The notes under the pieces: generated by a model
Seen by the model: only the letters and a program-made list of their open reading frames with translations
The model's database searches: none
What the model was told of the DNA's origin: nothing
Position numbers and translations under genes: made by a program
In this document: one piece after another, positions 49,690 through 58,543 of the stretch
How positions within the stretch are numbered: the stretch's first letter is position 1
Layout: the number at the start of each line of letters is the position of its first letter
From: DASRDR01 sp044867785
Lineage (GTDB): Bacteria; Methylomirabilota; Methylomirabilia; Rokubacteriales; DASRDR01
Reading direction: 5' to 3'
DNA: 64,000 bases
Assembly (NCBI GenBank): GCA_044867785.1
Contig: JBIOVM010000102.1
Coordinates: forward strand, 1-64,000

Positions 49690-50154
49690 GTGCGCACCGC
49701 TGACATCCTCTGCGGCTCGTTCCTGGCAATCGTCGCCCTGGTCGTGATCGGCGAGGGCCTCCGGCTGGGCACCGGCTGGAGCACCGACGGGCCCGAGCCT
49801 GGGTTCTTCGTCTTCTACCTGGGAGTCTGCCTTCTTTTCGCCGCGGCGCTCAGCGTGGCGTTCGCCGCGTGGCGCCGGTCGGAGAGCCGCCCGTTCGTGG
49901 GGTCGGGCCAGCTGCGCTCGGTAGCCACGGTGTTCATCCCCGCCGTCGGGATGGTGATCGTCACGCACTTCGTCGGGCTCTACGTCGGCGGCGGCCTGTA
50001 CCTGGCCACCTACATGCGGTGGATCGGTCGGCACTCGTGGGCCCTCATCGCGCTGGTGGCGATCGGCGTGCCGGTGGCGACGTTCCTCGTCTTCGAGGTG
50101 TGGTTCCTCGTGCCCCTGCCGAAGGGCCCCCTCGAGAGCCGGCTGGGCTACTGA
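49690..50154 (+). CDS. tctB: TTT transporter small membrane subunit (TctB)
   Basis: 154 aa from GTG 49690. Four predicted membrane helices, the TctB number, with the typical first-helix-loop pattern ending GTGWSTDGPEPGFFVFYLG. The last helix is GVPVATFLVFEVWFLVPLPKGPLE, the normal TctB end. 100 bp after tctC and 9 bp before tctA, in the standard C-B-A order. Confidence 0.9.
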   Translation: MRTADILCGSFLAIVALVVIGEGLRLGTGWSTDGPEPGFFVFYLGVCLLFAAALSVAFAAWRRSESRPFVGSGQLRSVATVFIPAVGMVIVTHFVGLYVGGGLYLATYMRWIGRHSWALIALVAIGVPVATFLVFEVWFLVPLPKGPLESRLGY

Positions 50155-50163
50155 GGGACCCCG

Positions 50164-51678
50164 ATGAGCGGGTTCGAGGGCCTCCTGCTCGGCTTCCAGG
50201 TCGCGATCACGCCGTTCAACCTCGTCCTGGCCGTCGTCGGGATCGTGCTCGGCACCATCATCGGCGTGCTGCCGGGGCTGGGCGGCGCGAACGGGGTGGC
50301 GATCCTGCTGCCCCTGACCTTCACGATGTCGCCGACCTCCGCCATCATCCTGCTCACGTGCATCTACTGGGGCGCGCTCTTCGGCGGCGCGATCACGTCG
50401 ATCCTGTTCAACATCCCCGGCGAGCCCTGGTCGGTGGCGACCACGCTCGACGGCTATCCCCTCGCGAAGCAGGGGAAGGGCGCCCAGGCGCTCACCGCCG
50501 CCTTCACGTCGTCCTTCATCGGCGCCCTGTTCGCCATCGTGCTGGTCTCCTTCTTCGCCTTGCCGCTGGCGGAGCTCGCCCTCAAGTTCGGCCCTCCCGA
50601 GTTCTTCGCGATCCAGCTGCTGACCTTCTCGAGCTTCATCGGCCTCGGCGGCGGCAGCCCGGTGAAGTCCTTCGCGTCGATCGTCATCGGGTTCATCTTG
50701 GGCGCCATCGGGCTCGACGTGGTGACCGGACGGCTCCGGCTGACCTTCGGCTCGATCGAGCTCATGCGGGGGATGTCCTTCATCGTCGCGGTCATCGGGC
50801 TGTTCGGCCTGGGCGAGATCTTCCTCACGGTCGAGGAGGGGCTGCGGTTCCGCGGCGTGACGCCCCGGGTGCGCTTCAAGGACATGGTGGCGACGTGGCG
50901 CGAGCTCTTGGGGTACTGGCGCACGTTCCTCCGCGGCGCGATGATCGGGTTCTGGATGGGGTTCAAGCCGGGCGGCGCGACCCCGGCCTCCTTCATGAGC
51001 TACGGCTTCGCGCGCCGATTCTCGCGGCATCCGGAGAAGTTCGGCACCGGCGCGCTGGAAGGCGTGGTGGCGCCGGAGACGGCCGCCCACGCCGCCGGAG
51101 TGGCGGCGATGCTGCCCATGATCACGCTGGGAATCCCGGGGTCGCCCACCGCGGCGGTCATGCTGGGCGGGCTCCTGATCTGGGGACTTCAGCCGGGGCC
51201 GATGCTGTTCGTGGAGCAGCCCGAGTTCGTGTGGGGGCTGATCGCCAGCATGTATACCGGCAACGTGATCGGTGTGCTCATGGTGCTCTTCTTCGTGCCG
51301 GCGTTCGCCTCCATCCTGCGCATCCCCTTCGCGATCCTGGTGCCCCTCATCGTCTTCGTGTGCGCCATCGGCGCCTACACGGTGAGCAACAGCATGCTCG
51401 ATGTCTGGTACATGCTGGGATTCGGCGTGGTAGGGTACGTCTTCAAGAAGCTCGATTACCCGCTGGCGCCCCTGGTGCTGGCGCTGGTGCTGGGAGACAT
51501 GGCCGAGAGCGCGCTCCGGCAGACCCTGATCATGTCGCAGGGCTCCGTGATGATCTTCGCGCAGCGGCCGATCGCGGCGGTGATCACCGCCGCCGCGCTC
51601 CTGCTGTTCCTCCTGCCGGTCGTCGGCCCGCTCGGTCGCCGCCTGCGGCCCCGCCGGTCCCACGTCGCGCGCGCCTGA
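50164..51678 (+). CDS. tctA: TTT transporter large membrane subunit (TctA)
   Basis: 504 aa with about 11-12 membrane helices. The conserved signature near the start is GTIIGVLPGLGGANGVAILLPLTF, with SAIILLTCIYWGALFGGAITSILFNIPGEPWSVAT and the second-half repeat ETAAHAAGVAAMLPMITLGIPGSPTAAVMLGGL. It is the main channel of the sodium- or proton-coupled tripartite tricarboxylate carrier. The kinase-BON gene follows after 9 bp. Confidence 0.93.
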   Translation: MSGFEGLLLGFQVAITPFNLVLAVVGIVLGTIIGVLPGLGGANGVAILLPLTFTMSPTSAIILLTCIYWGALFGGAITSILFNIPGEPWSVATTLDGYPLAKQGKGAQALTAAFTSSFIGALFAIVLVSFFALPLAELALKFGPPEFFAIQLLTFSSFIGLGGGSPVKSFASIVIGFILGAIGLDVVTGRLRLTFGSIELMRGMSFIVAVIGLFGLGEIFLTVEEGLRFRGVTPRVRFKDMVATWRELLGYWRTFLRGAMIGFWMGFKPGGATPASFMSYGFARRFSRHPEKFGTGALEGVVAPETAAHAAGVAAMLPMITLGIPGSPTAAVMLGGLLIWGLQPGPMLFVEQPEFVWGLIASMYTGNVIGVLMVLFFVPAFASILRIPFAILVPLIVFVCAIGAYTVSNSMLDVWYMLGFGVVGYVFKKLDYPLAPLVLALVLGDMAESALRQTLIMSQGSVMIFAQRPIAAVITAAALLLFLLPVVGPLGRRLRPRRSHVARA

Positions 51679-51687
51679 CGGGCGGAG

Positions 51688-52500
51688 ATGCCGATCATCG
51701 CGATGACCCGGGAGAAGGGGAGCCTCGGGTCGAACATCGCGCAAGAGGTGGCCCGCCGCCTCAGCTACCAGTTCCTCCGGAACGACATCCTGCAGAGCGC
51801 GGCGCGCGAGTACCGAGTGCGCGAGTCCCGCCTGGTGGGCGCGATGGAGGAAGCGCCGGGCTTCCTCGAGCGCTTCCGCCGCCCGCGGTTCCGCTACCGG
51901 TCGTACCTGGAGGCGGCCGTTCTCGCGGCCGCGCTCCAGGACCGGGTGGTGATGGTGGGGCGATGGTCGACCCTCTTCCTGCGCGGCATCCCCCACGCGA
52001 TCGCGGTCCGGGTGTGCGCCCCGTTCGACGTGCGGACGCGTCGCGTGATGGAACGCGACCGGATCGACCGGGACGAGGCGGCCCGGCGGACGGCGGCGTA
52101 CGACGACGGCGTCCGGGCTCGAATGCGCCAGATGTTCGATGTCGACTGGACCGATCCGCTCCTGTACGATCTCGTGATCAACACCGGCGCCGTCGGTGTG
52201 AGCACGGCGGTGGGCCAAGTCCTGGCGCTGGCCGCGGCCTCCGAGTTCCAGGCGACCGAGGCATCACGGCGGCTGCTGGCGGACCGGGCGCTCGACGCGC
52301 GAGTCCGGGCTGTCATGAAGGCGACACCCGCCACGGCCCCGCTGGAAGTGGACATTCACTCGGAGGCGGGCCACGTCCGCCTGGCCGGGGTGGTCGGGTC
52401 GGAAGCGGCCCGGGATTCCGCGGTCGCCGTCGCTCGGGAGGTGGAGGGCGTGCTACAAGTGTCAAGCGAGGTGAAGGTGTTCCGGAGACCGGTGCGGTGA
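51688..52500 (+). CDS. Cytidylate kinase-like domain fused to a BON domain
   Basis: 270 aa. Residues 1-190: cytidylate-kinase-like (CK2) domain with a weak P-loop region MTREKGSLGSNIAQEVARRL, DILQSAAREYRV, VVMVGRWSTLFLRGIPHAIAVRVCAPFDVR and LVINTGAVG. The classical GxxxxGK[ST] is not present, so phosphotransfer is uncertain. Residues ~200-268: BON fold (ALDARVRAVMKATPATAPLEVDIHSEAGHVRLAGVVGSEAARD, in parts), a lipid/ligand-binding module normally periplasmic. No signal peptide. Stop overlaps the terC GTG. Confidence 0.72.
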   Translation: MPIIAMTREKGSLGSNIAQEVARRLSYQFLRNDILQSAAREYRVRESRLVGAMEEAPGFLERFRRPRFRYRSYLEAAVLAAALQDRVVMVGRWSTLFLRGIPHAIAVRVCAPFDVRTRRVMERDRIDRDEAARRTAAYDDGVRARMRQMFDVDWTDPLLYDLVINTGAVGVSTAVGQVLALAAASEFQATEASRRLLADRALDARVRAVMKATPATAPLEVDIHSEAGHVRLAGVVGSEAARDSAVAVAREVEGVLQVSSEVKVFRRPVR

Positions 52501-53222
52501 ACTGGGCGGAGATCGGGACCGCGGAGTTCTGGTTTCGCTGGATCCAGATCGTCATCCTGGACCTGACGCTGGCCGGCGACAACGCCCTGGTCATCGCGCT
52601 CGCCGTCCGGAAGCTTCCGCCGAAGCAGCAGTGGCAGGGACGCATGTGGGGCACGTTCGGCGCCGTCGCGCTCCGGATCGTGTTCATCGCCATCATCAGC
52701 GTCCTGCTCAACATCCCGCTGCTCCAGGCGGCCGGAGGCGTGGTCCTGCTCTGGATCGCGATCAAGCTCCTGTCCCAGGAGGGGCACGGCGAGGCCGAGC
52801 ATCAGGTCCGACAGGGCGGCACGCTCCTCGAGGCCATCTGGATCATCATCGTCGCCGACGTCGTGATGAGCCTCGACAACGTCCTGGCGATCTCCGGTGC
52901 GGCGCACGGCGACATGACCCTGGTGATCTTCGGCGTCGGGCTCTCGATCCCCATCGTGATCTGGGGCAGCGGCCTGCTGTCCCGCCTGATGGCGCGCCTC
53001 TGGTGGATCGTGGACCTCGGGGCGGGGATCCTCGGCTGGGTGGGCGGCGAGATGATCCTCGGCGACCGCGTCGTCCAGGGATGGCTGGGCGGCCACCCGA
53101 GCCCCGTCGTCACCCGCGCCGTCCAGGCGGCGTTGGCGATCCTCGTCATCGTCGTGGGCCGCGCCTGGGCCCGCCGACATGCCAGACGTGCCGTGAGCGC
53201 ACGCGTGCCGTCGGGGCACTGA
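52497..53222 (+). CDS. TerC-family integral membrane protein
   Basis: 241 aa from GTG 52497 (GTGA overlap). About seven membrane helices with the TerC acidic motifs LTLAGDNALVIALAVRKLP and VMSLDNVLAISGAAHGD, typical of metal-ion (manganese) exporters such as MeeY/Alx and of YjbE-like proteins. The neighbours, a BON domain and a GntR regulator, do not identify the ion. Ends with an Arg/His-rich tail. Confidence 0.88.
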   Translation: MNWAEIGTAEFWFRWIQIVILDLTLAGDNALVIALAVRKLPPKQQWQGRMWGTFGAVALRIVFIAIISVLLNIPLLQAAGGVVLLWIAIKLLSQEGHGEAEHQVRQGGTLLEAIWIIIVADVVMSLDNVLAISGAAHGDMTLVIFGVGLSIPIVIWGSGLLSRLMARLWWIVDLGAGILGWVGGEMILGDRVVQGWLGGHPSPVVTRAVQAALAILVIVVGRAWARRHARRAVSARVPSGH

Positions 53223-53240
53223 GGCGCGAGGCGCTCCTCG

Positions 53241-54002
53241 ATGGGACGGCGACGTGTCGAAGCCGACTGGCCCAGCCTCGAGCCCGTGCGCAGCACGCGC
53301 ATCTACGAGGAGATCGTCCGGCAGATCCGCATGCTGATCGCCGACGGGCATCTGAAGTCGGGAGACCGGCTGCCACCCGAGCGCGACCTCGCCGAGCGTT
53401 TCCGCGTCAGCCGCACGTCCGTCCGGGAGGCGATGCGCGCGCTGGAGAGCCGCGGGCTGATTGGGATCCGTCCCGGGGAAGGCGCGTTCGTCCGGGAGGT
53501 CTCGGTCGAGACGCTGGTGGAGCCGCTGGCGCTCGTCATCCTCGCCCAGCGCGAGAGCATCGCGGATCTCTACGAGGCCCGTCGCCTGCTCGAGCCGCCG
53601 ATCGCCGGCCTGGCGGCCCGACGCGCCACGCCCGAGGAGCTGGCCGAGATGGCGCGGATCCTGGACGAGCAGGCCAACGAGGTCGCCGCGGGCCGCACCG
53701 GCCTCACCCAGGATGCCGCCTTTCACTCGGCCCTGGCCCACTCCACCCACAATCGCGCCATCACGCGGATCGTGACCACGCTGATGGATCTCCTGGCCCA
53801 GAGCAGGGAGGAGTCGCTCTCGACCCCGGGCCGGCCGGTGAGGTCCCACGGCGACCATCGGCGCGTGCTGGCGGCCGTCGAAAGCCACGATGCGCGGCGC
53901 GCCGAGCAGGCCATGCTGACCCATTTGGTCGGCGTCGAGCGCCTGGTCATGGGCCGGGAAGGCGCCGGGAGCGACCCGCCGCACGACCCGCCGGCGAACT
54001 GA
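53241..54002 (+). CDS. GntR-family transcriptional regulator, FCD (FadR-like) subgroup
   Basis: 253 aa. Winged helix-turn-helix: IYEEIVRQIRMLIADGHLKSGDRLPPERDLAERFRVSRTSVREAMRALESRGLIGIRPGEGAFV (residues ~20-85, with the hallmark LPPERDLAERF). FCD effector domain: YEARRLLEPPIAGLAARRA, FHSALAHSTHN, H-rich metal/carboxylate site to SHGDHRRVLAAVESHDARRAEQAMLTHL. Such regulators sense small carboxylates. It may control the adjacent tct operon or the rightward aldolase/ilv operon. Confidence 0.88.
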   Translation: MGRRRVEADWPSLEPVRSTRIYEEIVRQIRMLIADGHLKSGDRLPPERDLAERFRVSRTSVREAMRALESRGLIGIRPGEGAFVREVSVETLVEPLALVILAQRESIADLYEARRLLEPPIAGLAARRATPEELAEMARILDEQANEVAAGRTGLTQDAAFHSALAHSTHNRAITRIVTTLMDLLAQSREESLSTPGRPVRSHGDHRRVLAAVESHDARRAEQAMLTHLVGVERLVMGREGAGSDPPHDPPAN

Positions 54003-54048
54003 GCCCGCCGCCCCCGGGGCCATCCGGCCCGATCCTGGCCCGTTTCGG

Positions 54049-54078
54049 TTGACGTGATCAGGATTTAGGTGCTAGCCT
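54049..54078 (+). promoter_or_regulatory. Promoter TTGACG-N18-TAGCCT with TGC extension
   Basis: -35 at 54049-54054 and an extended -10 TGCTAGCCT ending at 54078. Predicted start ~54085, ~90 nt before the aldolase ATG. The region just after it (GGTTAGACTTTGCAC) is comparatively AT-rich and could hold an operator for the neighbouring GntR protein. Confidence 0.6.
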
Positions 54079-54173
54079 GGTTAGACTTTGCACGGAGCCC
54101 GGCGATCGCGCCGACGACGGATGGGGACGGTCACGTTGCACCGAAGGCGAATCGGGGACACGGAGGGGACGTC

Positions 54174-55058
54174 ATGACCTCCTTCGAGGGGGTCTATCCC
54201 CCCGTCCTGACGCCCTTTCGAGGCCCGGAAGTCGCGCACGACCGCCTGGCCTCGAACCTCGCGCGACTGAACGCGCATCCGCTCGCCGGATACGTCGTCC
54301 TGGGCTCGACCGGGGAGTTCCCGCTCCTCACCGAGGGCGAGAAGGAACGGGTGATCGCGACCGCGCGCGAGCACACCCCGGCGGGCCGGCTCCTCGTGGC
54401 GGGTACCGGCGGCGAGTCCACCGACGCGTGCATCCGCCTCACGAAGCGAGCCGCGACCCTCGGCGCCGATGCGGCGATCGTCATCACGCCGTGCTATTTC
54501 AAGGGGGCGCTGAAGCCGCCTGTCCTGATCCGGCACTACCGGGCGGTCGCCGACGCCTCACCCATCCCGATCGTGCTCTACAACTTCCCGGCGAACACGG
54601 GGATCAACCTGGAGCCCGACACCGTGTCGCGGCTCGCGGAGCATCCCAACATCCGGGGCATCAAGGACAGCTCGGGTAACGTGCCCCAGGCCTCGGAGAC
54701 GATCCGCCTGACGCCCAAGACCTTCCACGTCTTCGTGGGCTCTCCGATCGCGTTCTTGCCCGCGCTGGTCCTGGGGGCGGCCGGAGGGATCCTGGCGGTG
54801 GCGAACATCGCGCCGGCAGAGTGCTGCGAGGTCTGGCGCCTGGCCCGGTCCGGTCAGTGGGCCGAGGCGCGCGATGTGGCGTTCCGTCTCGGCCCGCTCG
54901 CCACGGGAATCAGCGGCCGTTACGGGATCGGCGGACTCAAGGCGGCGCTCGACCTCCTGGGCGGCTACGGCGGGCCGACGCGGGCCCCGCTGCCGGTGCC
55001 CGACGCGGATGGCATCGAGGAGATCCGGGAGATCCTGGCGACGACGGGGCTACTGTGA
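54174..55058 (+). CDS. DapA-family aldolase/lyase (4-hydroxy-2-oxoglutarate aldolase-like)
   Basis: 294 aa; GGAGGGG before ATG 54174. Class I aldolase barrel: PPVLTPFRGPEV, GSTGEFPLLTEGEKERVI, catalytic Tyr in LYNFPANTG (Y136), Schiff-base Lys in GIKDSSGN (K164). GSTGEFPLL and the YNFPANTGI segment look closer to HOGA1-type 4-hydroxy-2-oxoglutarate aldolase (giving pyruvate and glyoxylate) than to lysine-pathway DapA, which usually has GTTGE. No other dap gene is adjacent. It leads the ilv operon. Confidence 0.82.
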   Translation: MTSFEGVYPPVLTPFRGPEVAHDRLASNLARLNAHPLAGYVVLGSTGEFPLLTEGEKERVIATAREHTPAGRLLVAGTGGESTDACIRLTKRAATLGADAAIVITPCYFKGALKPPVLIRHYRAVADASPIPIVLYNFPANTGINLEPDTVSRLAEHPNIRGIKDSSGNVPQASETIRLTPKTFHVFVGSPIAFLPALVLGAAGGILAVANIAPAECCEVWRLARSGQWAEARDVAFRLGPLATGISGRYGIGGLKAALDLLGGYGGPTRAPLPVPDADGIEEIREILATTGLL

Positions 55059-55116
55059 GCAGTGCGGCCGCCGGGGGTGTGAATCATCCGAGGACGATGG
55101 AGTCAGGAGACCGGTG

Positions 55117-56874
55117 ATGAAGATGTCTGGTGCGCGAATCGTCCTGGAATCGCTCAAGCGTGAAGGCGTGGACGTCGTCTTCGGCCTGCCGGGGGGCGCC
55201 GTCCTGCCGCTGTACGACGCGCTCTACGACTTCCCGGGCCCGCTGCGCCACGTCCTCGTCCGGCAGGAGGCGGCGGCCGGGCACGCGGCGGAGGGTTACG
55301 CGCGGGTCACCGGAAAAGTCGGCGTGTGCATGGTCACCTCGGGCCCGGCGGCGACGAACCTCGTCACGGCGCTCCAGGACGCCTACATGGACTCGATGCC
55401 GATCGTCGCTCTCACCGGCCAGGTGCCGACGCATCTCATCGGGAACGACGCCTTCCAGGAGGCCGACAACGTCGGCATCACGCGCCCGTGCACGAAGCAC
55501 AACTACCTGGTCAAGGACACCAAGGACATCGCGCCGGTGATCCGCGAGGCGTTCCACATCGCGTCGACCGGGCGGCCGGGCCCCGTGCACATCGACCTCC
55601 CGAAGGACGTGCTCGTGAAGCACGCGGAATTCGACTACCCCGAGCGCGTCCATCTCCGGTCTTACAACCCGACCTTCGACGGGCACCTGGGACAGGTGAA
55701 GAAGGCCGCCAAGGCGATCATGCGCGCCCGCCGGGCAGTGCTCTACGTGGGGGGCGGAGTGATCGCCGCCGACGGCGCGGCCGAGCTCCGGGCGCTGGCG
55801 GAGCTCACGCGGATCCCCGTGACGACGACGCTCATGGCGTTGGGCGCGTTCCCCTCGGACCACCCGCTCTCGCTCGGCATGCTCGGGATGCACGGCGGGT
55901 ACGCCCCGAACATGGCCGTCTACAACTCCGACTGCCTGATCGCGGTCGGCGCCCGTTTCGATGACCGGGTGACCGGCAAGGTGGACCAGTTCGCTCCCCA
56001 GGCGGAGATCATCCAGGTGGACGTGGACCCGTCTTCGATCTCGAAGAACATCAAGGTCCACGTCCCCATCGTGGGCGACGCCCGGAGCGTGCTGACGCGG
56101 CTGGTCGAGGCCCTGCGCGAGGAGGGCGCCGCGCAAGCGCCCGGCCCGCTGCGCGAGGCGCGGGAGCAGTGGCTGCGTCAGCTCGGCCAGTGGCAGCAGA
56201 AGCACCCGTTCCGCTACGACTGGGACGACGAGCTGATCAAGCCGCAGTACGTGGTGGAGGAGATCTCGAACCTCACGAAGGGCGAGGCCGTCGTCGTCAC
56301 CGGCGTGGGGCAACACCAGATGTGGGCCGCCCAGCACTACCGCTTCCGGCACCCGCGCCACTGGCTCACCTCGGGCGGGCTCGGCACGATGGGATATGGC
56401 CTCCCGGCGGCCATCGGGGCCCAGGTCGGCCGGCCGGATCGCCTGGTCGTGCTCGTGGACGGCGACGGGAGCTTCGTGATGAACTCCCAGGAGCTGGCGA
56501 CGGTCGTGGAGAACCAGCTGCCGGTCAAGATGGTCATCATCAACAACGGCGGCCACGGTATGGTCCGCCAGTGGCAGGACATCATCTACGGAGGCCGCTT
56601 CCACTCCATCGACCTCTCGGCGAGCCCCGACTTCGTGAAGCTCGCCGAGGCGTATGGCGCGGTCGGCATCCGCGCGTCGAAGCCGAACGAGGTGGTGCCG
56701 GCTCTCGAGAAGGCGTTCGCGGTACCGGGCCCGGTGTTGGTCGACGTCATGGTCGACCGGGACGAGTTCTGCTTCCCGATGGTGCCGGCCGGCGGGGCGA
56801 ACAAAGACATGCTGCTCGAGCGCCCGACCAAGGACGTCAAGGCGAAGGCCGCCAAGTCCCAGACAGGCTTCTAG
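55117..56874 (+). CDS. ilvB: Acetolactate synthase large (catalytic) subunit
   Basis: 585 aa from ATG 55117 behind CAGGAGACC. TPP enzyme: the cofactor-activating Glu in LVRQEAAAGHAAEGYAR, GVCMVTSGPAATN, GNDAFQEAD, FAD region GARFDDRVTGK, and the TPP motif VDGDGSFVMNSQELAT...NNGGHGMVRQWQ. It condenses two pyruvates, or pyruvate and 2-oxobutyrate, for Val/Leu/Ile synthesis. Directly followed by ilvH, which excludes glyoxylate carboligase. Confidence 0.96.
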   Translation: MKMSGARIVLESLKREGVDVVFGLPGGAVLPLYDALYDFPGPLRHVLVRQEAAAGHAAEGYARVTGKVGVCMVTSGPAATNLVTALQDAYMDSMPIVALTGQVPTHLIGNDAFQEADNVGITRPCTKHNYLVKDTKDIAPVIREAFHIASTGRPGPVHIDLPKDVLVKHAEFDYPERVHLRSYNPTFDGHLGQVKKAAKAIMRARRAVLYVGGGVIAADGAAELRALAELTRIPVTTTLMALGAFPSDHPLSLGMLGMHGGYAPNMAVYNSDCLIAVGARFDDRVTGKVDQFAPQAEIIQVDVDPSSISKNIKVHVPIVGDARSVLTRLVEALREEGAAQAPGPLREAREQWLRQLGQWQQKHPFRYDWDDELIKPQYVVEEISNLTKGEAVVVTGVGQHQMWAAQHYRFRHPRHWLTSGGLGTMGYGLPAAIGAQVGRPDRLVVLVDGDGSFVMNSQELATVVENQLPVKMVIINNGGHGMVRQWQDIIYGGRFHSIDLSASPDFVKLAEAYGAVGIRASKPNEVVPALEKAFAVPGPVLVDVMVDRDEFCFPMVPAGGANKDMLLERPTKDVKAKAAKSQTGF

Positions 56875-56880
56875 GAGGCC

Positions 56881-57492
56881 GTGGTGCAGAACGGTCACGG
56901 CGTCCGGAAGCACACGATCGCGGTCCTCGTCGAGAACAAGTTCGGGGTCCTGTCGCGAGTGGCCGGCCTCTTCAGCGCGCGCGGCTACAACATCGAGGCC
57001 ATGTCGGTCGGGGAGACGCTGGACTCATCCGTCTCGCGTATGACTCTCGTCGTCCGGGGCGACGAGCTCGTGCTGGAGCAGGTGGTCAAGCAGCTCCACA
57101 AGCTGATCGACGTGATCAAGGTGACGGACCTGACCGAGGAAGACCACGTCGAGCGCGAGCTGGTGCTCATGCGGGTGAACGCGGAGCCCCAGCACCGTGC
57201 CGAGATCCTGCGGACGGCCGACATCTTCCGGGCGAAGGTGGTGGACGTGACCTCGAGCACGCTCACGCTCGAGGTCACGGGGGACGAGTCCAAGCTGGAC
57301 GCGATCATCGAGCTCCTGCGTCCCATGGGAATCCAGGAGCTGGTACGAACGGGGAAAGTGGCCATTGCGCGCAGCTCCAAGACGGCGCGCCGCCGCCCCG
57401 AGGAGCCGCTCGGGAAGCCGGCGGACGGCCAGCGCCGTCGCCGTGACGGTCAGGTCAGCCGCGACCCGCGCGTGGCCGGTTCCGTAGACTAG
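56881..57492 (+). CDS. ilvH: Acetolactate synthase small (regulatory) subunit
   Basis: 203 aa from GTG 56881, 6 bp after ilvB, with AGGAGG. ACT domain at the start (HTIAVLVENKFGVLSRVAGLFSARGYNIEAMSVGETLDSS, in parts) and the C-terminal regulatory half ending GIQELVRTGKVAIAR. A ~40-residue Arg-rich tail (RRRPEEPLG...RRRRDGQVSRDPRV) extends beyond the usual ~165-aa protein. It confers valine feedback. Confidence 0.94.
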   Translation: MVQNGHGVRKHTIAVLVENKFGVLSRVAGLFSARGYNIEAMSVGETLDSSVSRMTLVVRGDELVLEQVVKQLHKLIDVIKVTDLTEEDHVERELVLMRVNAEPQHRAEILRTADIFRAKVVDVTSSTLTLEVTGDESKLDAIIELLRPMGIQELVRTGKVAIARSSKTARRRPEEPLGKPADGQRRRRDGQVSRDPRVAGSVD

Positions 57493-57523
57493 CGGACGCA
57501 GAGGTCCGAGGAGACCACGAGGA

Positions 57524-58531
57524 ATGCCAGCGAAGATCTACTACGACCAGGATGCGGATCTTTCCCTCCTCCGGGGAAAGAAGATCGCCGTCGTCGGCTA
57601 CGGCAGCCAGGGACACGCGCACGCGCTGAACCTGAAGGACTCGGGGCAGGACGTCGTCGTCGGCCTCTACAAGGGCTCCAAGAGCTGGCCGAAGGCCGAG
57701 AAGGACGGGCTGCGGGTGGCCACCGTCGCCGAGGCCGCCCAGATGGCGGACATCATCATGGTCCTCCTGCCGGACCAGGTGCACCGTCAGACCTTCGAGG
57801 AGTCGATCCGGGGGGCGCTCGCGAAGGGCAAGACGCTGATGATGGCCCACGGCTTCTCGATCCACTTCAACCAGGTCGTTCCGCCTGCCGACGTGGACGT
57901 CTCGATGATCGCGCCGAAGGCGCCCGGCCACATCATGCGCGACCTCTTCGTGCAGGGTCCGGGCGTTCCCGGCCTGCTGGCGGTGCAACAGGACGTCTCC
58001 GGCAAGGCCCGGGACGTCGCCTTGGCCTACGGCAAGGGCGTCGGCTGCACGCGGGCCGGCGTCATCGAGACCACGTTCAAGGAGGAGACGGAGACCGACC
58101 TCTTCGGCGAGCAGACCGTCCTCTGCGGCGGGGTATCGGCGCTGATCAAGGCGGCCTTCGACACCCTGGTCAAGGCCGGGTACCAGCCGGAGGTCGCCTA
58201 CTTCGAGTGCATGCACGAGCTGAAGCTCATCGTCGACCTGTTCTATCAGGGCGGGCTGGCGTACATGCGCTACTCGGTCTCCGACACCGCCGAGTTCGGC
58301 GACTACAGCCGCGGGCCGCGCATCGTCGACGACCACGTGCGCGCCGAGATGAAGAAGATCCTGGGCGAGATCCAGAGCGGCCAGTTCGCGCGCGAGTGGG
58401 TGCTGGAGAACCAGGCCAACCGGGCGAGCTTCCTGGCCACCCGGCGGGTCGAGGCCGAGCACCCGATCGAGGAGGTCGGCAAGCGCCTCCGGTCGATGAT
58501 GAGCTGGATCAAGCCTCCCCGCATGGGCTAG
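57524..58531 (+). CDS. ilvC: Ketol-acid reductoisomerase
   Basis: 335 aa, class I length. KIYYDQDADLSLLRGKKIAVVGYGSQGHAHALNLKDSG (in parts), NADPH loop GLYKGSKSW, the metal/acid residues in EETETDLFGEQTVLCGG, FECMHELKLIVDLFYQGGL and YMRYSVSDTAEFGDY. It converts acetolactate to dihydroxy-isovalerate. Third of the ilvBHC order; ACGAGGA ribosome-binding site. The downstream psd begins 12 bp later. Confidence 0.97.
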   Translation: MPAKIYYDQDADLSLLRGKKIAVVGYGSQGHAHALNLKDSGQDVVVGLYKGSKSWPKAEKDGLRVATVAEAAQMADIIMVLLPDQVHRQTFEESIRGALAKGKTLMMAHGFSIHFNQVVPPADVDVSMIAPKAPGHIMRDLFVQGPGVPGLLAVQQDVSGKARDVALAYGKGVGCTRAGVIETTFKEETETDLFGEQTVLCGGVSALIKAAFDTLVKAGYQPEVAYFECMHELKLIVDLFYQGGLAYMRYSVSDTAEFGDYSRGPRIVDDHVRAEMKKILGEIQSGQFAREWVLENQANRASFLATRRVEAEHPIEEVGKRLRSMMSWIKPPRMG

Positions 58532-58543
58532 CGGCCGCTCGGG

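Noticed and set aside
49582..52218. An 878-codon minus-strand open frame opposite tctB-tctA and the kinase gene
   Set aside because: Same artefact: repetitive charged His/Arg/Glu composition, no family motif, fully covered by recognised plus-strand genes.
49869..52496. Extension of the TerC frame upstream to 1117 codons
   Set aside because: It is the +1 shadow of tctB, tctA and the kinase-BON gene; TerC starts at the GTG overlapping the previous stop.
55059..55116. T-box or peptide attenuator before ilvB
   Set aside because: The gap is only 58 bp, with no terminator hairpin or Ile/Leu/Val codon run.
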